The translations under genes and the position numbers were made by a program. DNA of 12,517 nucleotides from JASEGV01 sp947085285. GTDB taxonomy: Bacteria > Bacteroidota > Ignavibacteria > UBA10030 > BY39. The stretch is from contig CAMTVZ010000067.1 of the NCBI GenBank assembly GCA_947085285.1, forward strand, positions 1-12,517. Direction: 5' to 3'. Numbering within the stretch: the first letter of the stretch is position 1; each line of letters opens with the position of its first letter. Shown piece by piece: positions 1 through 8,180 of the stretch. Below the pieces are notes generated by a model. It saw only the letters and a list, made by a program, of their open reading frames with translations, was not told where the DNA came from and ran no database searches.

Positions 1-1
1 A

Positions 2-964
2 AAAATGCAGAAAGAAATTTTAAATAAAATGCGTAAGGTAGTTCAAAACTTGTTAGAAATTTCGAAAGAGCAGGAAGCACTGAAACAGGAGACTAAAAAT
101 CTCGACCCGAACTCGCAGCGGTTTCGCGAGAACGCACAACAACAAATGGATATGTTAGGCGATTTGAACAACGTAGCCAATTCGATGGGCGAAATTTCCA
201 AGAAGTCGTTTTCTATAAGTCCGGAGATGGGCAAGGAAATCGGGAATGCTATGCGGCAGATGGGACAGGCGATACAAAGTATGGAACAGCGGAATCCCTT
301 CGGAACATCGCATCAGCAGGGGGAGGCAATGGCATCGATGAATCGCGCCGCTATGTTGATGCAGGGGGCAATAAACGCAATGAAGCAGGGGGGCGGACAA
401 GGAATGGGTATGGCTGCATTAATGCAGCGGCTCGGTCAAATGTCGGGAATACAGGCTGGAATTAACATACAGACAGGTCAAGCAATGGGACAGGGGCAGG
501 GTTTATCGCAGCAGCAAATGGCTGAGTACCAACGCTTGGCAGCTCAGCAGGGTGCCCTCAAAAAATCCTTAGAACAACTTACTAATGAAGCAAAAAACAT
601 GGGCGAGTTGAGTAAACTTTTAGGCGATTTAGAAAGAATTGCAAAAGATATGTCGGAAGTTCAAACAGATTTGGAACAAGGAAATGTAAATCCGGAAACA
701 CAAAAGAAGCAAGAGCGGATACTATCGCGGTTACTTGATTCACAAAAATCGATGCGTGAGCGTGATTACGAAAAACGCCGCCGTGCCGAGGTCGCTAAAG
801 ATTTTAAACGCTTAAGTCCTGCAGATATCGATTTAACCACTCAAGAAGGAAAAAATAAACTTAGAGAAGAACTAATGAAAATTTTGGAAGAAAAGTATTC
901 CAAAGATTATGAGGATTTAATCAGAAAATATTTTGATGCGTTGGAAAAAGAGAAGATAGAATAA
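2..964 (+). CDS. DUF4175-like protein, C-terminal part (gene runs in from the left edge)
   Basis: The reading frame is open to the left edge, and no ribosome binding site is visible before the first ATG at position 5, so this is almost certainly the 3' end of a longer gene. What is visible is about 320 residues, very rich in Gln, Met, Glu and Lys, strongly helical and low in complexity, with a Gly/Met/Gln-rich central stretch at roughly residues 125-180. Near the end it carries ERILSRLLDSQKSMRERDYEKRRR, split here as ERILSRLLDSQ then KSMRERDYEKRRR, which closely resembles the typical tail of DUF4175 family proteins. Those are long proteins (about 1000 residues or more) with N-terminal membrane helices and a large coiled, Gln-rich periplasmic part; their function is unknown. 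The gene ends 38 bases before the PorV-like gene and may share its transcript. Family assignment is from remembered sequence character, so it is moderately sure. Confidence 0.7.
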   Translation, partial: KMQKEILNKMRKVVQNLLEISKEQEALKQETKNLDPNSQRFRENAQQQMDMLGDLNNVANSMGEISKKSFSISPEMGKEIGNAMRQMGQAIQSMEQRNPFGTSHQQGEAMASMNRAAMLMQGAINAMKQGGGQGMGMAALMQRLGQMSGIQAGINIQTGQAMGQGQGLSQQQMAEYQRLAAQQGALKKSLEQLTNEAKNMGELSKLLGDLERIAKDMSEVQTDLEQGNVNPETQKKQERILSRLLDSQKSMRERDYEKRRRAEVAKDFKRLSPADIDLTTQEGKNKLREELMKILEEKYSKDYEDLIRKYFDALEKEKIE

Positions 965-1002
965 GATAGATTTTTATTAACTAATTTTTGAAGGAATGAA
1001 CG

Positions 1003-2682
1003 ATGAAGACAATTCAGAAAATTCTTGCTATTCTATTTACATTTTTAATGTTTCCAATTCAAAGCTTTTCTCAAGGCGAAGCTGCAATGTATTATCTTAA
1101 CTTTCCAACGACAGTGTCCTCCATTGGTTTAGGTGAACAGGGTGTTGCATCGCGAAATAATTTGGACGCATTAAATTTTAATCCAGCTAACTTGATATAT
1201 ACTAAAGATATACAACTCACATATTTCAGCGATCCAATGTATTCTTATGTTGGGCAATATCCTTTGAGTTCCTTCTATTCAACTCTTCAAATTCCGGAAA
1301 TCGGTTATTTTGGTGTTGAATATTTAAATTGGAATTTGGGAAAATTTATGATCACTTCTTCAGAGGGTCCTGAAATTGTTAAAATAGTTGATGCCTATCA
1401 ACGCAGTTTCTCAATCGGTTACGCGAGAGATTTTTCTGAAGAATTTGCAGCAGGGATTCAGGTGCGATATGCTAAAGATAAGTTTACAATAAAAGAATGG
1501 GACAAATTTTTATTTAGCGCTGGTGTAAATTATAATTCTGATGCTTTTGATAAACGTTTAACTTTGGGTTTTTCACTTACAAATTTTGGCACTGCAATAG
1601 AGTATAATTTTGAACAAATGACGGAAACAGAAACAAAACAAACCGACCCGCCGCCATCTGATATGAAACTTGGTTTGAGTTTTACTCCAATTGAAAGCCA
1701 ATTTCATTCAATAAATTTTCAATTTGAATTATCAAAGTACATCATCGAGCGTGAAGGATTTCAAGGACAATCAGCATTTAAATCTCTATTCACAGACTGG
1801 CAGGATTTTCCTGAAGATGTTACAGTTCACACAGGATTTTCTTTCGAGTGGTATCCATTATATTTAGGGAGTGGACTTTCGTTCTTTCAAAAATTTTATC
1901 TCGGTAACAGGTCAACAGGACCAAAATCATATCTAACGAATTACTACACGCACGCTGCGATTATCGGTTTTGCATATAAAAGAGTTACTATATCTACGGG
2001 ATATGGCGGTTGGTGGCACAATGTTCATTCTGACAAATACTATTTCCCAAAAAAACTACCTAGAGAAACTTTTCAATTTACGATCGGGATTGACCCTGGA
2101 TTGCTTTATAGTGGGATGAATGAAAGTCCGTCTATGAGAAATTTAGAAAAAATAATTCTGTCTGCCGGTCCTAGTTATACCATCAGGATCGGTAGGTCAA
2201 AAGAAGAAAGATTTGATTATAGGGGCTTAAAATTTAAAAACAGCTTGTGCTATTCTATCGAGACAGATTTTTACATAGACGAAAACAACGCATTAATTTC
2301 AAATTTTTCATATCAATCAGTTCCTATCGAAATATCTATCGTGGACTTAAGACCTCCCTGGACTCACGAAAGTAAAATTGAAACATTTTTGTTCTCGTCT
2401 TCATATCGCTACCATCCCTTGGAAACATTCCAACCTCTATTTATTCAAGGTGGTTTAGGAATAATTAGAGGAAATCCGGTCATTGAATCTTATCCCAAAT
2501 ATGACTATAGAACCTTCATAACCGCAAGCACGGGAGCGATTATTGAATTGCCAGCCAATATCATTCTGATTCCTTCTGTAAATTTCACTACGATTTTAAG
2601 TACTGTAAAGGGACCAGCTCCGCGATTAGGTGGCTATAATCAGTTTGATGTTTCGTTAAAATTAGGTTATCAATTTAATTAA
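1003..2682 (+). CDS. PorV/UPF0164-type outer-membrane protein with an extra C-terminal beta-barrel-like region
   Basis: The product has 559 residues. The start is supported by AAGGAA at 991-996, six bases upstream of the ATG. A signal peptide covers residues 1 to about 24 (Lys, hydrophobic core, SFSQ). Residues 41-64, with GLGEQG followed by an NPANL motif at 60-64, match the N-terminal signature of the PorV/PorQ (UPF0164) group of FadL-like outer-membrane barrels. Those serve in type IX secretion or as outer-membrane channels; which role applies here cannot be told. Alternating hydrophobic and aromatic strands continue to about residue 370. A further segment, about 383-559, looks like a second small barrel and ends in a strand finishing LGYQFN. 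That makes the protein longer than the roughly 350-400 residues usual for PorV. It lies 15 bases before the TonB receptor and is probably co-transcribed with it. Confidence 0.72.
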   Translation: MKTIQKILAILFTFLMFPIQSFSQGEAAMYYLNFPTTVSSIGLGEQGVASRNNLDALNFNPANLIYTKDIQLTYFSDPMYSYVGQYPLSSFYSTLQIPEIGYFGVEYLNWNLGKFMITSSEGPEIVKIVDAYQRSFSIGYARDFSEEFAAGIQVRYAKDKFTIKEWDKFLFSAGVNYNSDAFDKRLTLGFSLTNFGTAIEYNFEQMTETETKQTDPPPSDMKLGLSFTPIESQFHSINFQFELSKYIIEREGFQGQSAFKSLFTDWQDFPEDVTVHTGFSFEWYPLYLGSGLSFFQKFYLGNRSTGPKSYLTNYYTHAAIIGFAYKRVTISTGYGGWWHNVHSDKYYFPKKLPRETFQFTIGIDPGLLYSGMNESPSMRNLEKIILSAGPSYTIRIGRSKEERFDYRGLKFKNSLCYSIETDFYIDENNALISNFSYQSVPIEISIVDLRPPWTHESKIETFLFSSSYRYHPLETFQPLFIQGGLGIIRGNPVIESYPKYDYRTFITASTGAIIELPANIILIPSVNFTTILSTVKGPAPRLGGYNQFDVSLKLGYQFN

Positions 2683-2697
2683 AAAAATGGAGTAAGA

Positions 2698-4851
2698 ATG
2701 AAAAATATTTTTGTATTTACTGCACTGATTCTTTTTGCAACTTCAACACTTTATCCTCAAGCCGATAGTGTTCGGTATGAATTAAAACCGGTCATAGTTA
2801 CAGCCACACGAATATCGGAAGCGTGGCTTGAAGTTCCCCTTGCCTTGAGTATTGTGGAGGCAAAAGATTTACAGCAAGTAAGAGGTTACGGACTCGACGA
2901 GGCACTTTCAAGCATTCCCGGTGTAATGGTGCAATCGCGTTATGGAAATCAGGATGTGCGATTAACGGTTCGCGGCTTCGGTGCCCGCGGTGCCGGCGAA
3001 AGGTCAAATGCCGGAACATCGCGCGGCATTCGCGTAATGCTCGATGGTTTTCCGGAAACTGAACCCGACGGCAGAACATCTTTCGATTTGATCGAAATTT
3101 CGTCTGCCGAAAGAATTGAAGTAATCCGCTCAAACGCATCGGCTTTATGGGGAAACGCATCCGGCGGCGTAGTCAATTTTATTTCTAATACATCTTTCGA
3201 TTCACCATTCATTAATCTCAACTCAACTTTTGGAAGTTTTGGATACAGGAAAGAGCTTTTAAATTTAGGAACCAATCTCGGTAGCGGAAAATATTTTCTA
3301 ACATTAAGCAACACTAATTTCGACGGCTGGAGAGAACACTCGGCAAGTACTCGCGCATTGTTGCATACTGGACTTCTTTCTTCTATCGGTCAAAATACTA
3401 CGCTGGGTATTTATCTGACTGCTGCGAGCAACTATTTTAGAATACCCGGACCTTTAACACAGTTACAGTTCGATGCCAATCCGCAGCAAGCACAAAACGA
3501 TACATCGAATTACGAACAAACTTATGTTCAGCGGAATGAAAGAAGATTGAATCGGTTGGGACGGATGGGGGTAAAATTTTCACACGACATCGACAATCAT
3601 AGTGGCATTACAGCATCAGTGTTTGTAACGCCCAAAGTTTTACAACGTTCGGAGAGAAATACTTTCAGAGATTTCAATCGTTATCATATCGGCGGAAATA
3701 TTGTTTTTAGGAATTCTTTCACAATTAATCCAAACTTAAAACATACACTTCTTTTTGGAGTTGACGAAGCATATCAGGATGGTGCAATATTATTTTATAA
3801 TCTTGTTGACGGGCAACGTGGTGATACTTTAAGAACTAACAAACGCGAAGGGGCAAATAATTTTGGAATTTTTGCACAAGACGAATTTTTTATTGGAGAT
3901 AATTTAAGCTTAATTCTTGGTGCGCGTTACGATGCCATCACTTATTATTATGATGATAATATCAAACCAAATCGGAATGCATCCAAATCGTTTAAACAGC
4001 TTACACCGAAAGGGGCAATAACATATCTTTTTAATCCGTCTCATAGCATTTACGCAAACTTTGGAGGCGGGGTTGAGGTACCTGCAGGAAACGAAGTAGA
4101 TCCGCCAAGCACAGTCGGACAAGATACAGTTACTTCGCTCAATCCATTATTGGAACCGATTCGATCTACTACTTACGAAATTGGGACAAAACAAATTTTG
4201 ATATTCGATAATTATTCGATTTTGAAATCACTTGTCTATGATCTGTCTCTCTATTTTATCCAAATCAAAAACGAACTCATTCCATATAGCGATGGGCGAT
4301 TCTACTTTACAGCCGGAAAGACCAGGAGAATTGGAACTGAGCTTGGTTTTACATTAATCTCTGACTATGGTTTTACTTTGAAGTCGGCATTGACCTACTC
4401 TCAGAATAAATATGTTGAGTATATGATTGATTCGGTGCATTACAATAAGGCAGGTAAATTTCAAAATTTGAAAGATAACAAAATGGCTGGCTTACCCGAT
4501 ATTTTTTATCGGACAAGTTTAAAATATGCGCCAACTTTTTTCCAAAATATTTTTTGTGAATTGACACTTCAGGGAGTAGGTAAATATTACGCCGACGACT
4601 CGAACAGATTTACTGTACCTGCTTACAATATAGTAAATCTCACCGTAGGGTTCGAAGATTTGAAAATAATTTCCGATAAACTTGCGATCCGAGGGTTTGT
4701 TGGTATAAACAATTTGACCGACAAAAAATATGCAGCATCGGCATTCATCAATCCCGATGTGGATAGAATATTTAAACAATATCCGATATTTCTTGAACCC
4801 GGCTTACCGAGGAATTATATAGGCTCCATCTCAGTCAATTGGATTTTTTAA
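2698..4851 (+). CDS. TonB-dependent outer-membrane receptor, YncD/PqqU-like plug
   Basis: The product has 717 residues, a normal size for the family. GGAG at 2689-2692 lies five bases before the ATG. A signal peptide covers residues 1 to about 22. A TonB-box-like segment, PVIVTATR, is at 31-38. The plug domain spans about 45-165 and includes RGFGAR (92-97), the GIR..LDG.P...PDG block (110-125), an ERIEVIR segment (138-144) and SALWGNASGGVVNF (148-161). A 22-strand barrel follows and ends in aromatic-rich SVNWIF with a terminal Phe, as expected for BAM-assembled barrels. The plug motifs resemble the E. coli YncD/PqqU and FecA branch rather than SusC, and there is no N-terminal carboxypeptidase-like domain. 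These receptors import scarce ligands (iron chelates, cofactors, peptides) using TonB-ExbBD energy. The ligand cannot be read from sequence. Confidence 0.92.
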   Translation: MKNIFVFTALILFATSTLYPQADSVRYELKPVIVTATRISEAWLEVPLALSIVEAKDLQQVRGYGLDEALSSIPGVMVQSRYGNQDVRLTVRGFGARGAGERSNAGTSRGIRVMLDGFPETEPDGRTSFDLIEISSAERIEVIRSNASALWGNASGGVVNFISNTSFDSPFINLNSTFGSFGYRKELLNLGTNLGSGKYFLTLSNTNFDGWREHSASTRALLHTGLLSSIGQNTTLGIYLTAASNYFRIPGPLTQLQFDANPQQAQNDTSNYEQTYVQRNERRLNRLGRMGVKFSHDIDNHSGITASVFVTPKVLQRSERNTFRDFNRYHIGGNIVFRNSFTINPNLKHTLLFGVDEAYQDGAILFYNLVDGQRGDTLRTNKREGANNFGIFAQDEFFIGDNLSLILGARYDAITYYYDDNIKPNRNASKSFKQLTPKGAITYLFNPSHSIYANFGGGVEVPAGNEVDPPSTVGQDTVTSLNPLLEPIRSTTYEIGTKQILIFDNYSILKSLVYDLSLYFIQIKNELIPYSDGRFYFTAGKTRRIGTELGFTLISDYGFTLKSALTYSQNKYVEYMIDSVHYNKAGKFQNLKDNKMAGLPDIFYRTSLKYAPTFFQNIFCELTLQGVGKYYADDSNRFTVPAYNIVNLTVGFEDLKIISDKLAIRGFVGINNLTDKKYAASAFINPDVDRIFKQYPIFLEPGLPRNYIGSISVNWIF

Positions 4852-4866
4852 AGTTTTATACAATTA

Positions 4867-4902
4867 GAAATAAAAAACCCGCTCCGGAAGAGTAGAGCGG
4901 GT
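4867..4902 (-). terminator. Strong hairpin, intrinsic terminator when read on the minus strand
   Basis: ACCCGCTC (4877-4884) pairs perfectly with GAGCGGGT (4895-4902) around a 10-base loop. The A run at 4872-4877 becomes a U run directly after the stem on the minus strand, giving a textbook rho-independent terminator in that direction. On the plus strand the stem is followed by AAAGTAAG, so it lacks a U tract and would only weakly end the TonB-receptor transcript. No minus-strand protein gene is present nearby that would need a terminator. Confidence 0.6.
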
Positions 4903-4946
4903 AAAGTAAGGAGTACTTTATGAAACAATTAATTAATTCATGTTAA
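4903..4946 (+). other. Small hairpin with Shine-Dalgarno in the loop plus 8-codon ORF
   Basis: AAAGTA (4903-4908) and TACTTT (4914-4919) are perfect inverted repeats whose five-base loop is AGGAG. The sequence AAGGAG (4908-4913) is a full ribosome binding site six bases before an ATG at 4920. That ATG opens an eight-residue frame, MKQLINSC, which stops at 4944-4946. The layout looks like a translated leader or a structured RNA segment, but nothing downstream shows attenuation, and expression is unproven. Confidence 0.25.
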
Positions 4947-5121
4947 CCAATTAATATAGCATCAATATCTGTGCCGTTAATTCTATAGAAAGAAAAACAC
5001 TAAAAACGAACAAATAATGCAGATTTTTTTTCTTACACCAAATCGCTGGCTGTAATTATTACCAATAGATGTTGAAAATATTTCAAACATAGAAATTTTT
5101 TCCGAAACTTAATCTATTGAA

Positions 5122-5153
5122 TTTAGTATTTATGCAAAATATTTTTATCTTTG
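5122..5153 (+). promoter_or_regulatory. Promoter-like sequence for the M16 peptidase operon
   Basis: TATCTTTG (5146-5153) matches the Bacteroidota -7 consensus TAnnTTTG exactly. A weak -33 element, TTTA (5122-5125), sits 20 bases upstream, the usual spacing. It lies about 50 bases before the start codon at 5204, leaving room for a short leader that includes the GGAGG ribosome binding site. The match is by eye; no start site is known. Confidence 0.45.
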
Positions 5154-5203
5154 AACAATAATTTTAATTCATAAAAAAATAAAAACTCAATATGGAGGAA
5201 ATA

Positions 5204-6547
5204 ATGTTCCGCTTCACCTTTGCGATTTTACTCTTCTTCGTTCCGCTTCTGTTAGTTGCTCGTAGCGAAGAGGGGAGTAAAATTTTCCCTTATCAAATCA
5301 ATCAAGTTACTTTAGATAATGGTTTAAAAATTTTTTCAGTCCCATTTCCAAGTCCGGGAATAGTTGCCTACTACACTGTTGTTCGTACTGGCTCGCGTAA
5401 CGAAATTGAGCCTGGGCTTTCGGGCTTTGCTCACTTCTTCGAACACATGATGTTCCGTGGTACCGAGAAGTATGATAAGGATAAGTACAACGAAATTCTG
5501 AAATTAATGGGAGCTGATAACAACGCATTCACCACCGACGATTACACAGCTTATCACACTTTGGCAAGCTCTGCCGAGTTGGAGACAATTATGGATATTG
5601 AATCCGACAGGTTTATGAATCTAAAATATTCGGAAGAAGATTTTAAAACCGAGGCGGGCGCCATTTTAGGTGAGTATAATAAAAGCTTCTCAAGTCCATT
5701 TATGACAATTTACGAAAAACTCCGTGAAACGGCATACGAAAAACATACATACAAACACACAACGATGGGTTTTCTTAAAGACATTCTGGATATGCCGAAT
5801 CAATACGAATACAGTTTAAAGTTTTTCGACAGATGGTATCGCCCTGAAAACTGTGCTGTTATAGTTGTAGGCGATTTCGACCAGAAGAAATTAGTTGAAC
5901 TTGCACACAAATATTATGGGAACTGGAAAAGAGGTAGCTTTACTTTAAACCTTCCCCTCGATCCACCGCAAAAAAAAGAAAAAATTGTGAACCTAACATG
6001 GAAAGCCAAAACCCTTCCGATATTAGCAATCGGATATCATGGTCCGGCTTTCAGCACAACCGAAGTCGAAATGCCAACTATGGACTTAATATCTCAAATT
6101 GTTTTCGCACCAACTTCCCCACTCTACAATAAGTTAGTTGTCGAGAAACAGTTAGTCGAGTTTATAGAAGGTAGCCAGGGCGACTCACGCGATCCGGGTC
6201 TATTTATGATTTTCACCCGAATAAAAGATCCTAAAAATATTTCGCTTGTCAGGGATGAAATTTATTCAGCTCTCGAGGAAATAAAAAACAAACCGGTAAC
6301 CGATGAAAAATTATCGACTATAAAATCGTATCTGAAATATAATTTTGCGATGGGGCTAAATAATGCCGATGCCGTAGCTAGCAAACTTAGCCATTACTAT
6401 CAATTAACAGGCGACCCAGAAAGCATGAATAAAGTCTATGCCCTATACGAAAAAATTACCCCCGACGACATTATGAAGGTTGCAAAGAAATATTTTACCA
6501 AAGAAAACAGAACTGTTGTTACATTAGTAGAGGAGGGAACAAAATGA
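5204..6547 (+). CDS. Secreted zinc metallopeptidase, M16 (insulinase) family, catalytic subunit
   Basis: The product has 447 residues from the ATG at 5204. This start is preferred over the in-frame ATG at 5192 because GGAGG (5194-5198) overlaps the upstream ATG and stands five bases before 5204. It also leaves a clean signal peptide (residues 1 to about 21, MFRF then a Leu/Phe-rich core ending LVARS). The inverted zinc motif HFFEH is at 77-81: His77 and His81 bind zinc and Glu80 is the general base. The third ligand is Glu157, 76 residues after His81, with the supporting Glu150 seven residues before it. All spacings are those of active M16 enzymes. A second, non-catalytic M16 domain fills the C-terminal half. 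M16 enzymes cut short or unfolded peptides inside a closed chamber. It is expected in the periplasm, working with the next gene's product, whose start codon overlaps its stop codon. Confidence 0.93.
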   Translation: MFRFTFAILLFFVPLLLVARSEEGSKIFPYQINQVTLDNGLKIFSVPFPSPGIVAYYTVVRTGSRNEIEPGLSGFAHFFEHMMFRGTEKYDKDKYNEILKLMGADNNAFTTDDYTAYHTLASSAELETIMDIESDRFMNLKYSEEDFKTEAGAILGEYNKSFSSPFMTIYEKLRETAYEKHTYKHTTMGFLKDILDMPNQYEYSLKFFDRWYRPENCAVIVVGDFDQKKLVELAHKYYGNWKRGSFTLNLPLDPPQKKEKIVNLTWKAKTLPILAIGYHGPAFSTTEVEMPTMDLISQIVFAPTSPLYNKLVVEKQLVEFIEGSQGDSRDPGLFMIFTRIKDPKNISLVRDEIYSALEEIKNKPVTDEKLSTIKSYLKYNFAMGLNNADAVASKLSHYYQLTGDPESMNKVYALYEKITPDDIMKVAKKYFTKENRTVVTLVEEGTK

Positions 6548-8046
6548 AAACCCTAAAAATTTTATTAATAGCATTTTTATTTGCAGGAATAATTATGACA
6601 AATATAAATTGTGCAAAGGGACCCGAGATAAGCGAACTCTATCAAGCCGATTCGCCCCTTATTACTTTCCGAGTCGAGTTAAAAGCCGGCTCAATCAACG
6701 ACCCAAAAGGAAAAGAGGGATTAAATGCTTTAACCTCGCTTACAATCGGGCAAGGGGGGACAAAAGATTTAACATATCAAGAAGTGCTGGATAAATTGTA
6801 TCCGTGGGCTGCCTCAATCAATCCGCAAGTAGATAAAGAAGTGAGTGTTTTTGTCGGCGAAGTTCACAAAGATAATCTTGATGGTTTCTATCAAATTTTT
6901 TCTGACCTCCTTCTGCATCCACGATTCGATGAATCAGACTTTAATAGAAGTAAAGATCTTCTACTCAACCACTTAAAAAACACATTGCGTGGCACTGACG
7001 ACGAAAATCTTGGAAAACAAGCATTGAATTTCTTCATGTTCGAAAATCATCCTTACAGAACTACAGAAGTGGGTACCGTTCAGGGATTACAATCAATTAC
7101 CTTAGATGATGTAAAAGAATACTACAAACGTGTTTACACAAAAGACAATCTCAAGTTTGGTATTGCCGGAGGTTATCCGAAATCGTTATTAGATAGAATT
7201 AAGGAAGACTTTGGAAAGCTCCCTTCTGGGAAATTGGCAGAGATTACTTTAACCGAGCCTGCACCAATTCAAAAAATGGAGATACTGTTCGTTGAAAAAC
7301 CAGCTCGCGGAACAGCAATCTCGATGGGCTTCCCGATAAAATTGACAAGACAAAATAAAGATTATTATGCACTGATGTTAGCTAACTCGTACTTTGGCGA
7401 GCATCGCACATTTAACGGCGTGTTAATGAATCGTTTGCGTGGCGATCGCGGTTTGAATTACGGCACTTATTCATACATCGAACACTGGGTGCAGGATGGC
7501 CACTTGCGTTTTCAACTACCTCATACTCCGCGACGACATCAGTATTTCAGTATTTGGATTCGACCAGTACAACCCGAAAATGCACATTTTGCAATTCGGA
7601 ATACGATGTTTGAACTAAAAAAATTAGTTGAAGACGGACTTACCGAAGAACAGTTCGAGGCAACCCGAAAATTTCTGATCAATTATTCTAAACTCTGGGT
7701 TCAAACTTCAAGTCGCCGACTCGGCTATCAGATGGATTCGGAATTTTACGGGAGCAAATTTTTCATAGATGAAATTGAGAAAGAGCTGAAGGCTCTAAAA
7801 TTAGCCGATGTGAACAATGCAATAAAGAAATATTTGAATGCAGAAAATATTAAAGTAGCGGTAGTAGCCAACGATGCCGCCTCGCTAAAAGAAGCAATGT
7901 TCAACAATGCACCATCGCCAATAAAATATTCATCTCCGGTTTCTCAAAAAATTTTAGATGAAGATAAAATTATTGAAGTATTTCCGTTAGATATTAATAA
8001 AGAAAAATCAAAACTTGTGAAGGTTGAAGAGTTATTCGAGAAGTAG
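6544..8046 (+). CDS. Secreted M16 family protein lacking the zinc site, partner subunit
   Basis: The product has 500 residues. The ATG (6544-6546) overlaps the preceding TGA in ATGA, and GGAGGG (6532-6537) gives a strong binding site, so the two genes are translationally coupled. The N-terminus is a signal sequence with Cys23 after TNIN; this is a poor lipobox, so lipidation is doubtful. Where the catalytic subunit has HFFEH, this protein has NALTS (about 61-65) in an otherwise conserved setting (GKEGLNALT...GGTKDLT), so it cannot bind zinc there. It keeps the M16 substrate-binding block NRLRGDRGLNY, with Arg299 and Tyr306. This is the classic active plus inactive (R/Y) heterodimer design of mitochondrial processing peptidase and many bacterial M16B pairs. 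It probably completes the peptidase chamber with the 5204-6547 product. A terminator follows the gene. Confidence 0.9.
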   Translation: MKTLKILLIAFLFAGIIMTNINCAKGPEISELYQADSPLITFRVELKAGSINDPKGKEGLNALTSLTIGQGGTKDLTYQEVLDKLYPWAASINPQVDKEVSVFVGEVHKDNLDGFYQIFSDLLLHPRFDESDFNRSKDLLLNHLKNTLRGTDDENLGKQALNFFMFENHPYRTTEVGTVQGLQSITLDDVKEYYKRVYTKDNLKFGIAGGYPKSLLDRIKEDFGKLPSGKLAEITLTEPAPIQKMEILFVEKPARGTAISMGFPIKLTRQNKDYYALMLANSYFGEHRTFNGVLMNRLRGDRGLNYGTYSYIEHWVQDGHLRFQLPHTPRRHQYFSIWIRPVQPENAHFAIRNTMFELKKLVEDGLTEEQFEATRKFLINYSKLWVQTSSRRLGYQMDSEFYGSKFFIDEIEKELKALKLADVNNAIKKYLNAENIKVAVVANDAASLKEAMFNNAPSPIKYSSPVSQKILDEDKIIEVFPLDINKEKSKLVKVEELFEK

Positions 8047-8074
8047 TCAAATAGTTTAGTAGAAAGTATGGTGT

Positions 8075-8110
8075 AAAAAAAGCCGATTCTGTTGAAGGAT
8101 CGGCTTTTTT
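8075..8110 (+). terminator. Rho-independent terminator of the M16 operon
   Basis: GCCGAT (8082-8087) pairs with ATCGGC (8099-8104). Two further pairs (C-G and a T-G wobble) narrow the loop to about seven bases. An A run (8075-8081) precedes the stem and a T run (8105-8110) follows it, so it could work in both directions. It lies about 30 bases after the stop codon at 8046. Confidence 0.85.
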
Positions 8111-8139
8111 GTTTGGTTTTGCAATTTTCTATAATATTG
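8108..8139 (+). promoter_or_regulatory. Promoter-like sequence for the sigma-like/anti-sigma-like pair
   Basis: TTTG (8108-8111) and TAATATTG (8132-8139), one mismatch from TAnnTTTG, are separated by exactly 20 bases. This is the same spacing as the candidate at 5122-5153. The -33 element overlaps the T tract of the preceding terminator. A start near 8146 would give a leader of about 35 bases before the ATG at 8181. Confidence 0.3.
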
Positions 8140-8180
8140 TTATCTTATCTGCGGGTTAACGTTTACAATTTTTTTTATCT

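Larger units (their letters stand above)
4852..5203. other. Non-coding region between the TonB-receptor run and the M16 peptidase operon
   Basis: This 352-base AT-rich stretch holds, in order, the strong hairpin at 4877-4902, the small hairpin and tiny ORF at 4903-4946, about 130 bases with no clear signal, a minus-strand TATGTTTG (complement of 5084-5091) that fits a Bacteroidota -7 box, and the plus-strand promoter-like sequence at 5122-5153. A minus-strand transcript starting near 5077 and ending at the 4867-4877 U run is possible but unproven. Confidence 0.5.

Noticed and set aside
2798..3314. Long minus-strand frames inside the TonB receptor gene
   Set aside because: They are antisense to a clearly recognised coding region, have no ribosome binding sites and read as low-quality Arg-rich protein.
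5192..5203. Upstream in-frame ATG as the start of the catalytic M16 gene
   Set aside because: It overlaps the GGAGG ribosome binding site and would add MEEI to a good signal peptide; the ATG at 5204 fits better.
6604..6615. Lipobox in the second M16 protein
   Set aside because: The residues before Cys23 are TNIN, with Asn at -1 and -3, which does not meet the usual lipobox pattern, so it is not called a lipoprotein.
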